Assembly (NCBI GenBank): GCA_033980235.1
Contig: CM067065.1
Location: forward strand, 23,759,337 to 23,823,336
From: Diadema setosum
Lineage: Eukaryota > Echinodermata > Echinoidea > Diadematoida > Diadematidae
Reading direction: 5' to 3'
Length of the DNA: 64,000 bases
Part shown: piece after piece, positions 1 to 10,162 of the stretch
Layout of the letters: each line of letters begins with the position of its first letter
How positions within the stretch are numbered: position 1 is the stretch's first letter
The notes under the pieces: model-generated
Database searches by the model: none
Told to the model about the DNA's origin: nothing
What the model saw: only the letters and a program-made list of their open reading frames with translations
Program-made: the position numbers and the translations under genes

Positions 1-600
1 CTACCTGTCTAACAGTAGGCCCTATTTCCCGTAATCTCATTCCTAATACTTGTAATTATTTTTTAGAGTGTCTAACGAGTAAGTTAGAGTCTAACTTGTT
101 CACTGTCTACGTTAGAACACCGTACGAATCACACGAATTTACAGTGGCACTCGATGCTTTAACTGCTAGAATTTTTCCAGTGCCTAATCTATACGCTGTT
201 ACTGAATGCTACCCAAATTTACAATGTATACTTGCATTTTAACAGGAAATGATAGTCCATATTCATGTACAGACATGACAGCTAGGTAGCTCATCGCAGT
301 CACATCGTTGATCAGCTCGAGCACGCACATCGACATCACCGCACTGGCAACCGAACGTACAATGTACTTGTTGACAGATCGGATAGGCGTATTGCATGTA
401 TGAAGCGCGTAGTGAGTTTGCAGTTTGCGCATGTTTACCAGTACGTTGTACAGCAATGCACCGAGTACACTTCAGCGGCTGAGCGCGCAGTTGTCTCTTC
501 ATAGTACGCGTACGCGCTGCCCTCCTGCTGAGCTGCTTTCCCGAGCGTGAATGACTAGTCAATCTTCTCGAAAAGTAAAGCAAGATGCCCTTAAAAAAGA
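1..600. other. No gene recognised
   Basis: No coding exon, repeat unit or RNA gene could be supported here. Positions 250-560 are richer in GC than the surroundings and carry two overlapping open frames on the minus strand (85 and 106 codons). Neither resembles a known domain, so they are left out as genes. Confidence 0.4.
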
Positions 601-658
601 GGTAAATTACATAATACCAGCAGTCGAATACTCTTCAATTCATTGGGAGGGATATAAA

Positions 659-824
659 ACAAATATACCAGGCCAATTTTTCGAGGCACCGGTTGAAACT
701 ATGTGCCTTCGGTGACTTCAGTAGCACTATTTTCTTCGGGGCTGCGCCCCTCAGAAAATAGTGCTACTGAAGTCACCTCATGCGCATAGTTTCAACCAGA
801 GCCTCTCAGGCCTGGTATATTTGT
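659..824. repeat. Foldback (hairpin) repeat
   Basis: The ends ACAAATATACC and GGTATATTTGT are inverted copies. Inside, 711-735 and 753-777 are perfect 25-nt inverted arms around a 17-nt loop rich in G and C. Outer stretches (accggttgaaactatg against catagtttcaacc) extend the pairing with bulges. This is the shape of a small foldback MITE. No clear target duplication was found. Confidence 0.75.
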
Positions 825-916
825 ATACTATCCTTCTTCAAATCCAATCCCCAACCCACCAACCCCTGATTAAACAAAACCTAAAGCATCCCACACCCAC
901 ATTCACCAACCCAAGT

Positions 917-919
<3 letters not shown>

Positions 920-963
<44 letters not shown>

Positions 964-967
964 CAAA
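920..967. repeat. (CA)n microsatellite
   Basis: A CA dinucleotide run interrupted by two AA steps. Confidence 0.95.
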
Positions 968-971
968 CACA

Positions 972-1150
972 CCAAGGTTCGTTATTCCGAAGTTTCTTTT
1001 TTTCCGAGGCTTCATTTATCCGAAACACACAATTCCCTATACCTAGAGGTTCGTTGATCCAAAAATGAAATTCGGAATAACGAACCTTCGGAATAAACGA
1101 GCCTTCGCACGAATGAGCCTTCAGAATAACACACTTTTGCAATAACGAAA
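972..1150. repeat. Cluster of TTCGGAATAACGAA motifs
   Basis: Direct and inverted variants of GGTTCGTTATTCCGAA occur at about 975, 1050, 1070, 1095 and 1120. Related motifs reappear at 57865-58170. They look like the remains of a TIR element whose ends carry repeated protein-binding sites. No coding sequence was seen. Confidence 0.5.
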
Positions 1151-1456
1151 TGTAACCCCCTTCGCACATACCGACGCACTCCCGAACCGATACCACATTC
1201 CTTCCTGATGAAACGCTTTCCCAATGTTGATAAATAAGACATAATGGACCGTATGCAGAAAAGCAGCATCCGCCCGCACGCAAGCTCCACTCCGAATTCA
1301 TATACAAATCTGCCAAACAAACTCATCAAATTTAAAGCTGCTGATAAAATCAATATCAACGTTTATGCCAGCAACAGCTTACTAGGTATCCCTCCCCACG
1401 CGCAGCTAAAAAACACATACGCAAAAAAAACTGACATAATAAACACATTCTTCCAT

Positions 1457-1481
1457 CACACACACACACACACACACACAC
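1457..1481. repeat. (CA)n microsatellite
   Basis: A short CA run. Confidence 0.9.
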
Positions 1482-1658
1482 GCACGCACAAACTGACACT
1501 AAATTATCATGTCCACGCGCACATACACACTTCCTTGAAACCTCACCATGACTTTTTACATGGCATGTTTGCATGGATGTAGCCATGTAAGTTATGTGTT
1601 AATATTTCAATGATTATGTCCAGAACGATATTACCCAGCAAAATGTGCTTCGAGGGCG

Positions 1659-1877
1659 GGCGACAATCCGTGCCGCCAGCCCTCGTCACGGATTGTCGCC
1701 AGGCGACAATCCGTGACGGGGGCGACAATCCGTGCCGCCAACGCTCGTCACGGATTGTCGCCCCGAGCAGGAGGCGACAATCCGTGACGGGGGCGACAAT
1801 CCGTGCCGCCAACGCTCGTCACGGATTGTCGCCCCGAGCAGGAGGCGACAATCCGTGTAGGGGCGACAATCCGTGTC
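1659..1877. repeat. Inverted-motif array, GGCGACAATCCGTG
   Basis: About ten copies of the 14-mer GGCGACAATCCGTG lie in alternating orientations (plus at about 1659, 1702, 1721, 1773, 1792, 1843 and 1862; minus at about 1686, 1747 and 1818). They are arranged in higher-order units of 62-71 bp. The array can form several hairpins. Function is unknown; it resembles subterminal transposase-binding arrays. Confidence 0.85.
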
Positions 1878-2329
1878 GCAACACACTTTTCGCAACACAC
1901 CTCCTTTTCAAATCGCTTAATACATTGCCAGAAAAAAAAAACTCGATTGTTTTGTGTTCGACAATGGATACTAAAATATTATTCTCACATGCATTTTCAT
2001 CGGCTTTACCGTTGTCATGGCAATCATCTAGTTCTGGCGAGGAATCTATACCCGGTATTTGGTTGCTGGTTGAGTCGTCGATGGTGGGCTTGGGTAGGGC
2101 CGGTGGTGGGGAGCCATCCTCGTCGGAAGAGCTGCCTGGGTCTGGTTCCACACTACTTAATTCGTGGAGCATCATTGCCAGGGGTTTCCCGTCAGTGGTG
2201 GCGACGTCGAAATGGGGGAGCAGTCCACAGAGATTGATACCGGGCTGGCCTGTTTCTCACTTGGCAATCTGGTGGTGGTTGGTCGTGGTGATTGGGGGAC
2301 CTGCTCCTGCCTCGGCTGTGGAGACCTTC

Positions 2330-2395
2330 ATGCACATGGTGGATGTGCCTCCTTAGATTACTGGACTTAGTTGATGAATAATTACATTGACGGCA
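2330..2395 (-). pseudogene. C2H2 zinc-finger fragment
   Basis: Read on the minus strand, 22 codons encode a finger of the form C-x2-C-x12-H-x4-H: CRQCNYSS, then SSNLRRH, then IHHVH. The Leu sits three residues before the first His, as expected. The usual aromatic residue after the second Cys is replaced by Ser. The open frame continues upstream but overlaps, in another frame, the integrase fragment at 2409-2621. It ends soon after the finger in an Arg/Ser/Pro-rich stretch. It could be a broken host exon or a part captured by a retroelement. The finger call is fairly sure; the gene is not identified. Confidence 0.5.
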
Positions 2396-2408
2396 GTCAT
2401 ACCCACCC

Positions 2409-2621
2409 TTATTGTGGTGGCACTCGGCGTTGCTTAGTAGGGGATTTCCTTCTTGCGCACAAATTGCACATTCTAATGAACGAACATACAGCAGCAGCCA
2501 TACCGCTCCAGTAAAATCTACTCTTCACGTTTGCCAGCGTTTTCCTCTGCCCGAGGTATGCACCCAACGGGCCGTTATGCACATCGTGTGCACACACACT
2601 GCACACCCTGGGTTGGTCCAT
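2409..2621 (-). pseudogene. Integrase zinc-binding domain fragment (Ty3/gypsy)
   Basis: This 70-codon minus-strand frame carries the H2C2 integrase N-terminal pattern: HNGPLGAYLGQRKTL, then SRFYWSGM, then CNLCARRKSP. It stops right after the zinc domain, so the catalytic core is missing. Its upstream side abuts the LTR fragment ending at 2585, so it is a truncated scrap cut by another insertion rather than part of that element. Not functional. Confidence 0.75.
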
Positions 2622-2659
2622 TATCTTGAGAGGGGTGTCTCTATACCAATTTTGTCACA
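2585..2659 (-). repeat. Truncated 3' LTR of the non-autonomous LTR element
   Basis: Positions 2585-2659 match 4609-4683 over 75 bp at near identity. Read on the minus strand it starts TGTGACAAAATTGG, directly after a purine-rich stretch (GGTTGGGGGTAA) that can serve as polypurine tract. Only the first 75 bp of the LTR remain. Confidence 0.75.
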
Positions 2660-3519
2660 TTACCCCCAACCAAGTTTGAAACGTCCGCATTTCAAAGAAA
2701 TACAAAAAATATTGAAGACAAAATTGAGAACGTGTGCGAACGTTATACGGAACAAAACAAAAGAAAACAAAAGGCTATTTATGTCTCCTTTCTTCCACAC
2801 TTCTTATCTGTAAACTGATAAGTAAAAGTTGTATAATCTATACCATCTTCAAAATCGACGAATATAATGGCAAGTACTCTGAGGCTTAAATTGTCTTTGG
2901 CAAGGTTTCTAAACTTATGTCATCGTGCATTAAAAGTTACACTTATAAGGCACCAAATAATACAAAAGCATTGACAGTTTTGACAAACAAATACAGGTGT
3001 CATGCAGCTTATAACCTGTACGCGTAATAGACTTTAGCATATTTTATAACATACAGACACAAACATTATCCATGTCTATATTTCTATAGAAAGGTACTGA
3101 TATGCAAATCAATACGAAGGGCAATTTCCTTCATCTCGTTCCTCTTCGAATACGATTCCTGTTACATTATACGTACGACTGATTACATGAAAAAGAGGTA
3201 ATAAGCAAAAGTAGGTATAACTACTCATGTTACTTATTAAACAACACAATGACAACAGAAACTCGAACTCATCTATTTACATAATGAAGACAGCAATTAT
3301 GAACATCTGAGGTAACATGTCTCTTAACCTTAATACTGTCGCGGTTACAAAGTTGAATGTTTTCATTTATGGCAAGTAGCATCTGTTATTGCATTTTTTT
3401 TTCTTAGATTGCCATAATCACCAAAGGCAAGATCAAGTTCACAGATTACCTAAATGAAAGTATTTCACTTCAATTTGTTATAAAAATAGGCAAGATGCCG
3501 TACTTTCCATGCAAGTCCA

Positions 3520-3880
3520 ACTCCTTGATGAAGCTCACAAATCGAGCTCACAAATTGAGCTTGTCAAAACGAGCAAATTGAGCTTGCATATTGAGCTTTG
3601 TCGTCCAGCTCACAAATTGAGCCAGCTCAAATTTTGAGCTATGGGATCCTGCTCACAATTTGAGCTGCAAAATGAGCTCACAATTTGAGCTGCGAAATGA
3701 GCTCACGATTTGAGCTGCAAAATGATCTCACAATTGGAGCTGCGAAATGAGCTTACCATTTGAGCTAATCACTCCAGCTCACAACTTGAGCTGCCAAAAG
3801 AGCTCACAAATAATCACTCTTGCACTTTGAGCTATTCAAATGAGCTAGCTCACAAACTGAGCTCTGACGTTGGGGTAGCT
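3520..3880. repeat. GAGCTCACAATTTGAGC minisatellite
   Basis: At least twelve imperfect copies of a ~24-bp unit built on the near-palindrome GCTCACAATTTGAGC. AGCT and GAGC steps recur throughout. The field lies inside the internal region of the non-autonomous LTR element. Confidence 0.85.
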
Positions 3881-4024
3881 CACTCTACACACCACTTGTG
3901 ATATTGCATCAATTAGAGCCATCTATAGGCATCTTTCAGAGCACTTTGCTTCACTTCTGAGCACTTCCAATTCCATATCATATCCTGGTCGAGATGAGCT
4001 GAGGTATATCAGTAATGTATCAAG

Positions 4025-4042
4025 ATCCCACCGCTGCCACCA
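4025..4042 (-). promoter_or_regulatory. Primer binding site, tRNA-Leu type
   Basis: Two bases inside the LTR edge, the minus strand reads TGGTGGCAGCGGTGGGAT. This is the complement of ATCCCACCGCTGCCACCA, the 3' end of metazoan tRNA-Leu (AAG/TAG type) with CCA. It marks the start of minus-strand cDNA synthesis and fixes the element's orientation. Confidence 0.8.
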
Positions 4043-4044
4043 TT

Positions 4045-4683
4045 TGTAGCGAATTTTGGCCTTACGGGGTTGATTGTAGGCTCATTTTCACAAAAATATA
4101 TTGTGATCTTGCACATTACCATCACACCCTCACTCTGCACTCCGCACATCACTAACCATAAACACCCATCACAAAAATCGCACAGCAGACAATCAGCGAC
4201 AGTGCTTACAACTACAAAGTTGACATCAAAGACTGAGTCAAGGAGAATAACATACCGTTACTGTGTGTTTATTAAGCAGAGCCTGTGCAGTCGTCCTCCG
4301 AGAAGGCGGTATTACAAGCAAAAATATATACAAGCAATGCGTGCGATAGCAAGCCAAGCCACCAGAAAGTTTAGAAAACATTCATCTCCCAAACAGCTCT
4401 ATCTACCCCCCCCCCCCCCCAGGGCAGAGCCCTTCTCCCTACAGCTCGCTGGCTATCTACTTTCTCTGTCTTCTACTCTAACTCTAACTCTCCAACTATC
4501 TATCTAACTCTTCCCTCTCCGAGCAGGGTCCTTTTATACCTCTTGCACTTAGACCTTTGTACCCGCTGCGCGTGTCCCTTGACATCGTCTATACCCCGTA
4601 CACACTTTCGTGTGCACACACACTGCACACCCTGGGTTGGTCCATTATCTTGAGAGGGGTGTCTCTATACCAATTTTGTCACA
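4045..4683 (-). repeat. 5' LTR of the non-autonomous element
   Basis: 639 bp, TG...CA when read on the minus strand (starts TGTGACAAAA, ends TTCGCTACA). It holds a TATA box (TATAAAAG, plus-strand 4531-4538), an AATAAA signal near 4270, and a poly-C run at 4406-4420. Its first 75 bp are repeated at 2585-2659. Confidence 0.8.
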
Positions 4684-5205
4684 ATATTAACTTTGCTGGT
4701 TTACAATTTACGAATAGGTGTAGACCTACTTTTCTTTCCTTTTTTCATTTTTCATTTGTAATTTGGGGATGAATAATTTTTGCTGTAACAAACAAAATTC
4801 TAAAATATTTCAACGTTAAACATTACCAGAAAAAACAAAACAAAACCGACTATCAAAATCACAAATATGCGTTATGAGATATTCATTTGATACGCAACGC
4901 AATTTTCATAATACATGCATTACTGAGTTAGAACAAAGGACAGTGACGTTACCAAATTGTCATTTTCACGCGGAAATTGCTACTTTTGGGTGAGTTTTTT
5001 CAGGCCTTTTTTATGTCAAGAAAACTTTTTGTGACTGATGAACCAAATATATTAATGGTATTTTTTTTTTATTTGTATCCAGCTACGAACGAAATGTTTT
5101 TGAATTTTAAGAGAGCCACTGAGTGACACTGCAAAATATCACAGGAACAATTTCTATACAAATTGCTAAAGTCATATACCTTGGATGTACCGTTGGTCAC
5201 TAATA
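4684..5205. other. AT-rich, no gene recognised
   Basis: Between the LTR edge and the TA microsatellite nothing beyond AT-rich sequence with short homopolymers was seen. Confidence 0.4.
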
Positions 5206-5209
5206 TATG

Positions 5210-5273
<64 letters not shown>
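5206..5273. repeat. (TA)n microsatellite
   Basis: A long TA run with one TGTA interruption. Confidence 0.95.
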
Positions 5274-5279
<6 letters not shown>

Positions 5280-5519
5280 CACAATTACGCATTAGACTTG
5301 GAGACAAATTATCACAGTTACTAAAGAGATGTTTTAAAAGATTTCTTCTTAGTGATTTAAGATTTCATCTCTTGTGGAAACTAATTGAGGTTACAGGTAA
5401 ATGAAAATCACTTCCTATTTTAGATCAAATGCAAATTTATTTACCTCGCACTCAAGATGTGTTTTAAGGGTGTTCATGACACTTGTAAAAATGTTCTTTG
5501 CACTTGAATCTGATATGAA

Positions 5520-5729
5520 TGTCACATTTGTGGCCCGAAATGTGAACTTGATAGCACCATCAACACAGGATTTACCAGTTGAACATCAGCATGTATTCAT
5601 TCCCCGATTTCATTATTTCATAATATGTTCCGCTCCTGCCTACATCGCGCACATGTGATCTGACCACAGGTCAGGTTAATAGGTTAACCTCTATCTGCAT
5701 ATATCTCATGCATATTCATTAAGATGACA
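5520..5729 (-). repeat. Gypsy-2 3' LTR
   Basis: About 210 bp, TG...CA, similar to 12246-12450 over its length but with scattered substitutions and small indels. On the minus strand it is preceded by a purine-rich tract (AAAGGAGGGA) expected of the plus-strand primer. Confidence 0.85.
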
Positions 5730-7069
5730 TCCCTCCTTTAAGCCGAAATAAACTTTATATCTATGTGTGTCTTGACCTTTCAATGTAAGTGCATGAATAT
5801 GTGTACTCTATTTTCTTGTCCTTTACAACTGTAGGCATGTAATGATTTACAGTGTATATCTTGTACGGATACCCCCAAACATAATACTGTACAATGCTGT
5901 GTTTCTTTGTGTTATAATCGACACCCAATCTACACAAGTGAGAAGTTGCCTGTAACTAACTGCACCAAAATGTTATTGTGGTCAAATTGTTATCTGCTCT
6001 TATATAAATATATATATATTACGTGTACGCCTTTACTCTCTATACGCATGTTCGTAAAGCTGTATGTTTAAATGCAAACTCTTTAACACTATCAATAACA
6101 AGTTCTTCTCCCTCATAACGAACAAAAGACAACTTCAAATTCCCTCTTCACGAAATGTAACATAGCCATGTTATAACCAAATGTAATGATGGCTCAACTT
6201 TTCTCATTAAGTTATGATAATGCACCGCTCACCTCAGATGCAAAATAAAGACGTTTGAAATTATTCGCCACATATATTTCTTCTATTTTGTTTTTTAAAC
6301 TGTTTCTTTTGTGAAACTACAAATTTGAATTCCAATGCTTTTGTTTCTTTCCACACTTAATACCAAATAGTTGACCAAAAATAACAATGCAATTCTTACA
6401 ACACTCATGCACGTACTTTATGGTGTACTTATCAAATTCACTGTCCAAATGTTCCCGTTATCACTTCTCTTCCTGCATCAAAATACTTCAGATTGTTGAT
6501 TGCTACTATTGATGGTCCAAAGTCAGACGGCGTCACGCATACGTTAACTGTTCAGCGCACAGTTTGCCTTTTTTTTCAAATAATGCTCAACACAAACAAA
6601 AACAGCGATGATTCAGGTAATCATAGCACAACTTCGCGACGGTCTCTTTCTCGGATTTCGCGAAGGTCTCCTTCCAGACATGCACATCATTATACGCATT
6701 CAATGCGTTTTTCACAAGGGCAGCGTTTTGACATTTTTTCTCTTTTTTTTTTCACAAACAAACACAACACATTTCCTCTAATGATTCCGATTTTCCTTGG
6801 CGTGTATCATACTACGCTTCCACTGCATCAATGCATTTTTTCCTCATTGAAAATAATTCCAATCTATCATAAAATGCCACTTCCATGAAATGCGGGCACA
6901 ATTAGAAATATGACACAAAAATCTTTATATCGCTTAGATGGTTTCCTGTCCCGTCTCGACCTTACTGCCATGGCACTATCGCGATTCGGTTACTTACCCT
7001 CAGCCACGTAAGCACTGGAAACGCTGCCAGCTGCGACCTCTGGTGTTGCCGGAACTTTGGCCACTTCAT
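5730..7069 (-). other. Gypsy-2 3' region, non-coding
   Basis: Between the pol remnants and the 3' LTR there is about 1.3 kb of AT-rich sequence with no recognisable domain. The open frame at 6493-6888 (plus strand) is low complexity and is not called. Confidence 0.4.
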
Positions 7070-7410
7070 TAGGAAGGCTGGTAACTACCTCTCCTCTGAA
7101 ACGTAGTCCTGTCCCTCAGGTTGAGCAGCTCGTACTGGATTTCCAGTCACGTCACTCGGTGTTGCTCTGGACTGGTACTTTTTGACACCAGACACTTTTA
7201 TTTTGTACAGGACTCCAGCTGGAGACCGGACTGCCATCATACTGCCTCTCCTGGACACAACGGTGTAAGGTTGATGGTAATAAGGTGTTGTCTAGCTTAC
7301 CACCACTGTCTCGCCTCACACAAGCATCATGTCCAGGCACGATATCTGAATACCTGGCCCCACGCCTCTAGTCTGCATACAGCTTTGCTGCTCCCTTCAT
7401 TTTAGCATCG
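7070..7410 (-). pseudogene. Gypsy-2 pol C-terminal tail
   Basis: Broken frames on the minus strand follow the integrase core. They show scraps typical of the basic integrase tail (RDHDAKMKG near 7400; then a stretch ending in SSWSPVQNKSVW). Several stops and frame changes interrupt it. Confidence 0.45.
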
Positions 7411-7417
7411 TGGTCTC

Positions 7418-7938
7418 TCATCTCCTGGTCATGATTTCCTTCAGTTCGGGCATTTTCGTGCGGATTTTCGTCCCAAACAGTACTTCTGCTGGACTTTTCT
7501 CTGTGGTTGCATGAGGGGTTGCCCAATAGCTAGCTACATAGGATAGCAATGCTTCTTTCCATGTCTCGCAAAAATCCGTGTCAATGCTTGTATCGTTTTT
7601 CCTTTTTTCACTGGTCGTTGTTTTCATCACTGCGTCATACTCATAGTATCTGCTGTAGTAGTCCACCACTACCATGATTGACTCACCCGTTGGCAAAGTT
7701 TCGAGAAAGTCAACAGCACATCAATCCATGGTCCTGTCGGCAGTTGCATACATCTGATCAGCTCTGGAGGGTTACTCCTACTTTTGAGTTGATACCCATA
7801 GCATGTTTTGACGAATTTGTCAGCATCTTTATCACAACTTGGCCACCATGCTTTGCTCCTGAGGTTTTGCTTGGTACCAACAATACCTAGGTGTCCTTCA
7901 TGAGCTAATGATACAATCTTTTGTTCCTTTTTTATCAC
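7418..7938 (-). pseudogene. Gypsy-2 integrase remnant
   Basis: Two overlapping minus-strand frames. The first (7669-7938) has the zinc-domain pattern HEGHLGIVGTKQNLRSKAWWP, with only one Cys of the CxxC kept (TCYGYQ), and then LPTGPWIDV. The second (7418-7696) has VVVDYYSRYYEYD, then jumps to SYWATPHATTEKSPAEVLFG. The stretch that should carry the second Asp and the Glu of the DDE triad is missing. The enzyme would join cDNA to host DNA in an intact element; this copy cannot. Confidence 0.75.
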
Positions 7939-8539
7939 ATAGGCATACCCCGCTTTCCTTATTTGGTACCATTATTGCGCCTGGTCTTATCTTCTATCTG
8001 TTCTCCGTCTCTTTTTCACAGACACTGATTACTCGGGGCTTACAGCCAAACAAGCTTGCTTTCATGTAGGTCCCGTCAGACTTCTCTTTGTTCAACCCCA
8101 TTTCGATTTCGACTACTTATCATTACAATTGCTGTGTTATTACCATGTATTTCTTTGCACATTGTTTACAAGGTAAAGTGCTTGTTTTATCATTTCTGAT
8201 GTAATATTCATAAATTAGCAGTATGAAAATAAATGAATTGGATTGAATCTTCGGTCTCAGCCTCTGTGGTATCACCGGTCTACTTCCCCTCAACATACAC
8301 TGCCACAAAAAAGCAACAAAGCTCATTTCTAATGGGAACATATGACTTGTGAGTACACTTGTTCCATTGTCAACTTTGAATACATTCTCGAAGTTCAATG
8401 AGTTCTGGGTCATTTTTGGACTCTCTCTCTCGACTTCTCTCATTATCACAGCTCCCGGTGTTGACTGGATAGCTACGAAGCGTACAAAGCTTTCTGCTTC
8501 TGTCCCCAGTTCTAACTAGGATCGTTAGCGTCCATCCTT

Positions 8540-8950
8540 CAACAATGCAGACAGCGGATCAGCAATGTTTGCTTTCCCAGTAATGCGGACTACTCCATAC
8601 TTGTACGGTTGGAGTCTGAGCACCCATCGTTCTATCTTAGCACATGTTTTGGACCTGGCTGCGTAGATCACCTCCAGTGGTTTATTGTCTGTGATGAGTT
8701 CAAATTAGGTGCCATACAAATATGCATGGAATCTCTCACAATCCCATACAAGTCCGAGTGTTTCTTTCTCTGTCTGAGAATATCTCCTTTCAACGTCCGT
8801 CAAAGATCTGCTGGCATATGCAATGATTATTGATCCCTCATCATGCGTCTGGACCAGCACGGCTCCTAAACCAACAGGGCTAGCTTCCGCTATGTCTTTG
8901 GTCGGTGCATCTAGATTAAAATACCCAAGAGTATCGGCATTCGTCAGACT
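8540..8950 (-). pseudogene. Gypsy-2 RNase H remnant
   Basis: Minus-strand translation shows EASPVGLGAVL, then IIAYASRSLTDVERRYSQTEKE, then FELITDNKPLE, the RNase H core of Ty3/gypsy elements. The first catalytic Asp (usually DASPVGLG) is replaced by Glu and a stop precedes FELITDNKP. A short connection-like part follows (RITGKANIADPLS). Non-functional. Confidence 0.75.
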
Positions 8951-9728
8951 TTATTTCAGAGCTGTGAATGCTTCCTCCTGCTCAGGGCCAAAATGGAATG
9001 GTCCACCTTTCCTGGTTAGCTTCCTCAGTGGTTGTGCCAATGTAGCAAAGTTGGGGATGAACTTTGCAAAATAATTGACTAATCCCAAGAAGCTTCTCAT
9101 CTCTATTGCGTTCTGGGGTTCACATGCATCTGCAACAGCTTTCACCTTCGCATCAGCTGGGTTTAGTCCTTTCCGTGTATGCCATCTCCGAGACCCAAAC
9201 TGGCACTTGTCTCCGTTCACGTTAAGGCCTGCTACCTGTAGTTTCGGTGGCACAAGCTTCAATCTTCTGTTATGCTCTTCCTGCGTAGCCCCATGGACTA
9301 TGATGTTTTCAGTAGTGTTGGCAAATTCAGGAATGCCTTGAATCACTCGATGGATCTCGTACTGCTATATTTCAAGAGCTGCGTTGATGCCGAACGATAT
9401 CATAATCTCTAGTACTGTGGTACAATCCGCAGTGTGTCACAAATGTTGTCACATCCCTGGACTCAGGGTCCAGCTGTAGTTGATGATAGCTCCATAAACG
9501 ATCAATATTTGAGAACATCTGACTAGTTGTTAAATCCTGGTGTAATTCTTCTACTGTTGGTATGGGGTATCGTTCTCCAATCATAGATTCATTGGTCATC
9601 CTCATATTGACACACTGTCTTATATCACCATTTGGTTTGGGCACGATCACTACTGGGCTGACCCACTGCGTTGAATGTTCTACAGGTTCCATTGAATGTC
9701 TTGTCCAGGACTTTCCCATGAAGTCCAA
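8951..9728 (-). pseudogene. Gypsy-2 reverse transcriptase remnant
   Basis: Two frames, 9372-9728 and 8951-9346. The first carries STQWVSPVVIVPKPNGDIR, then YPIPTVEELHQDL, then SNIDRLWSYHQLQLDPESR. The second begins after the palm: the usual ADD box reads TTENIIVHG, so both catalytic Asp residues of that box are gone. It continues with KCQFGSRR and EMRSFLGLVNYFAKFIPNFA (thumb and connection). A frame break and loss of sequence separate the two parts. Confidence 0.8.
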
Positions 9729-9789
9729 ATGGGGTTCTGCGCACTGGTTGTGCCTTTGGCTTGACCGTTTTGTCCACTGCTAGCTTTAA

Positions 9790-10162
9790 TCATCGACTTT
9801 TCAGCTTTCCTACTCCCTGGCAAACTGCGGGGAATTCTTGCTTCATATCCTCGTATGACTGAACTGAATTGACACGAGCTCCAACATGAAGTATTGCTAG
9901 TTCTTTTGCCGTGCGTCTACTCAGCAATGGTTCTCCCCTCTCTTCTATGACAGCAAACCCTTCTTCGGTGCGCTTGTCACCAGCTTCAACAGTCGCAGTG
10001 AAACATCCAGTGGTCTGCAATGACTTGGTTGCTGTGTATGGATACAGTTTTGTTTTGAATAATTTTTTGATGTACAAGTGATCTTTTCCTCTTTCAATTT
10101 TTTTCCATAAATGTCGGTCAATCACATCGCTGTCACTGCCAGAATCTAAATAACCACCAATT
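9790..10162 (-). pseudogene. Gypsy-2 protease remnant, split by a transposon
   Basis: The minus-strand frame 9790-10179 reads GGYLDSGSDSDVIDRHLW, an aspartic protease active-site loop (DSG), followed by ~110 residues of linker toward RT. The codons above 10162 belong to the inserted TIR element. The remaining upstream codons of the protease resume at 11174. Removing one 4-bp AATT duplication puts the two sides in register, which confirms the insertion point. Confidence 0.75.

Larger units (their letters stand above)
2585..4683 (-). mobile_element. Non-autonomous LTR retrotransposon
   Basis: Minus-strand element with a full 5' LTR (4045-4683), a primer binding site (4025-4042), a 1.37-kb internal region and a truncated 3' LTR. 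The internal region has no gag or pol frame and contains a repeat field of GAGCTCACAATTTGAGC-type units (3520-3880). It would depend on proteins from another element. Its primer site matches the same tRNA as Gypsy-1, so a Gypsy-1-like element is a plausible helper (inference). Confidence 0.7.

Noticed and set aside
1610..2356. 248-codon plus-strand frame
   Set aside because: It begins in the GGCGACAATCCGTG array and continues antisense to the zinc-finger and acidic Ser/Pro-rich minus-strand region; no domain on the plus strand.
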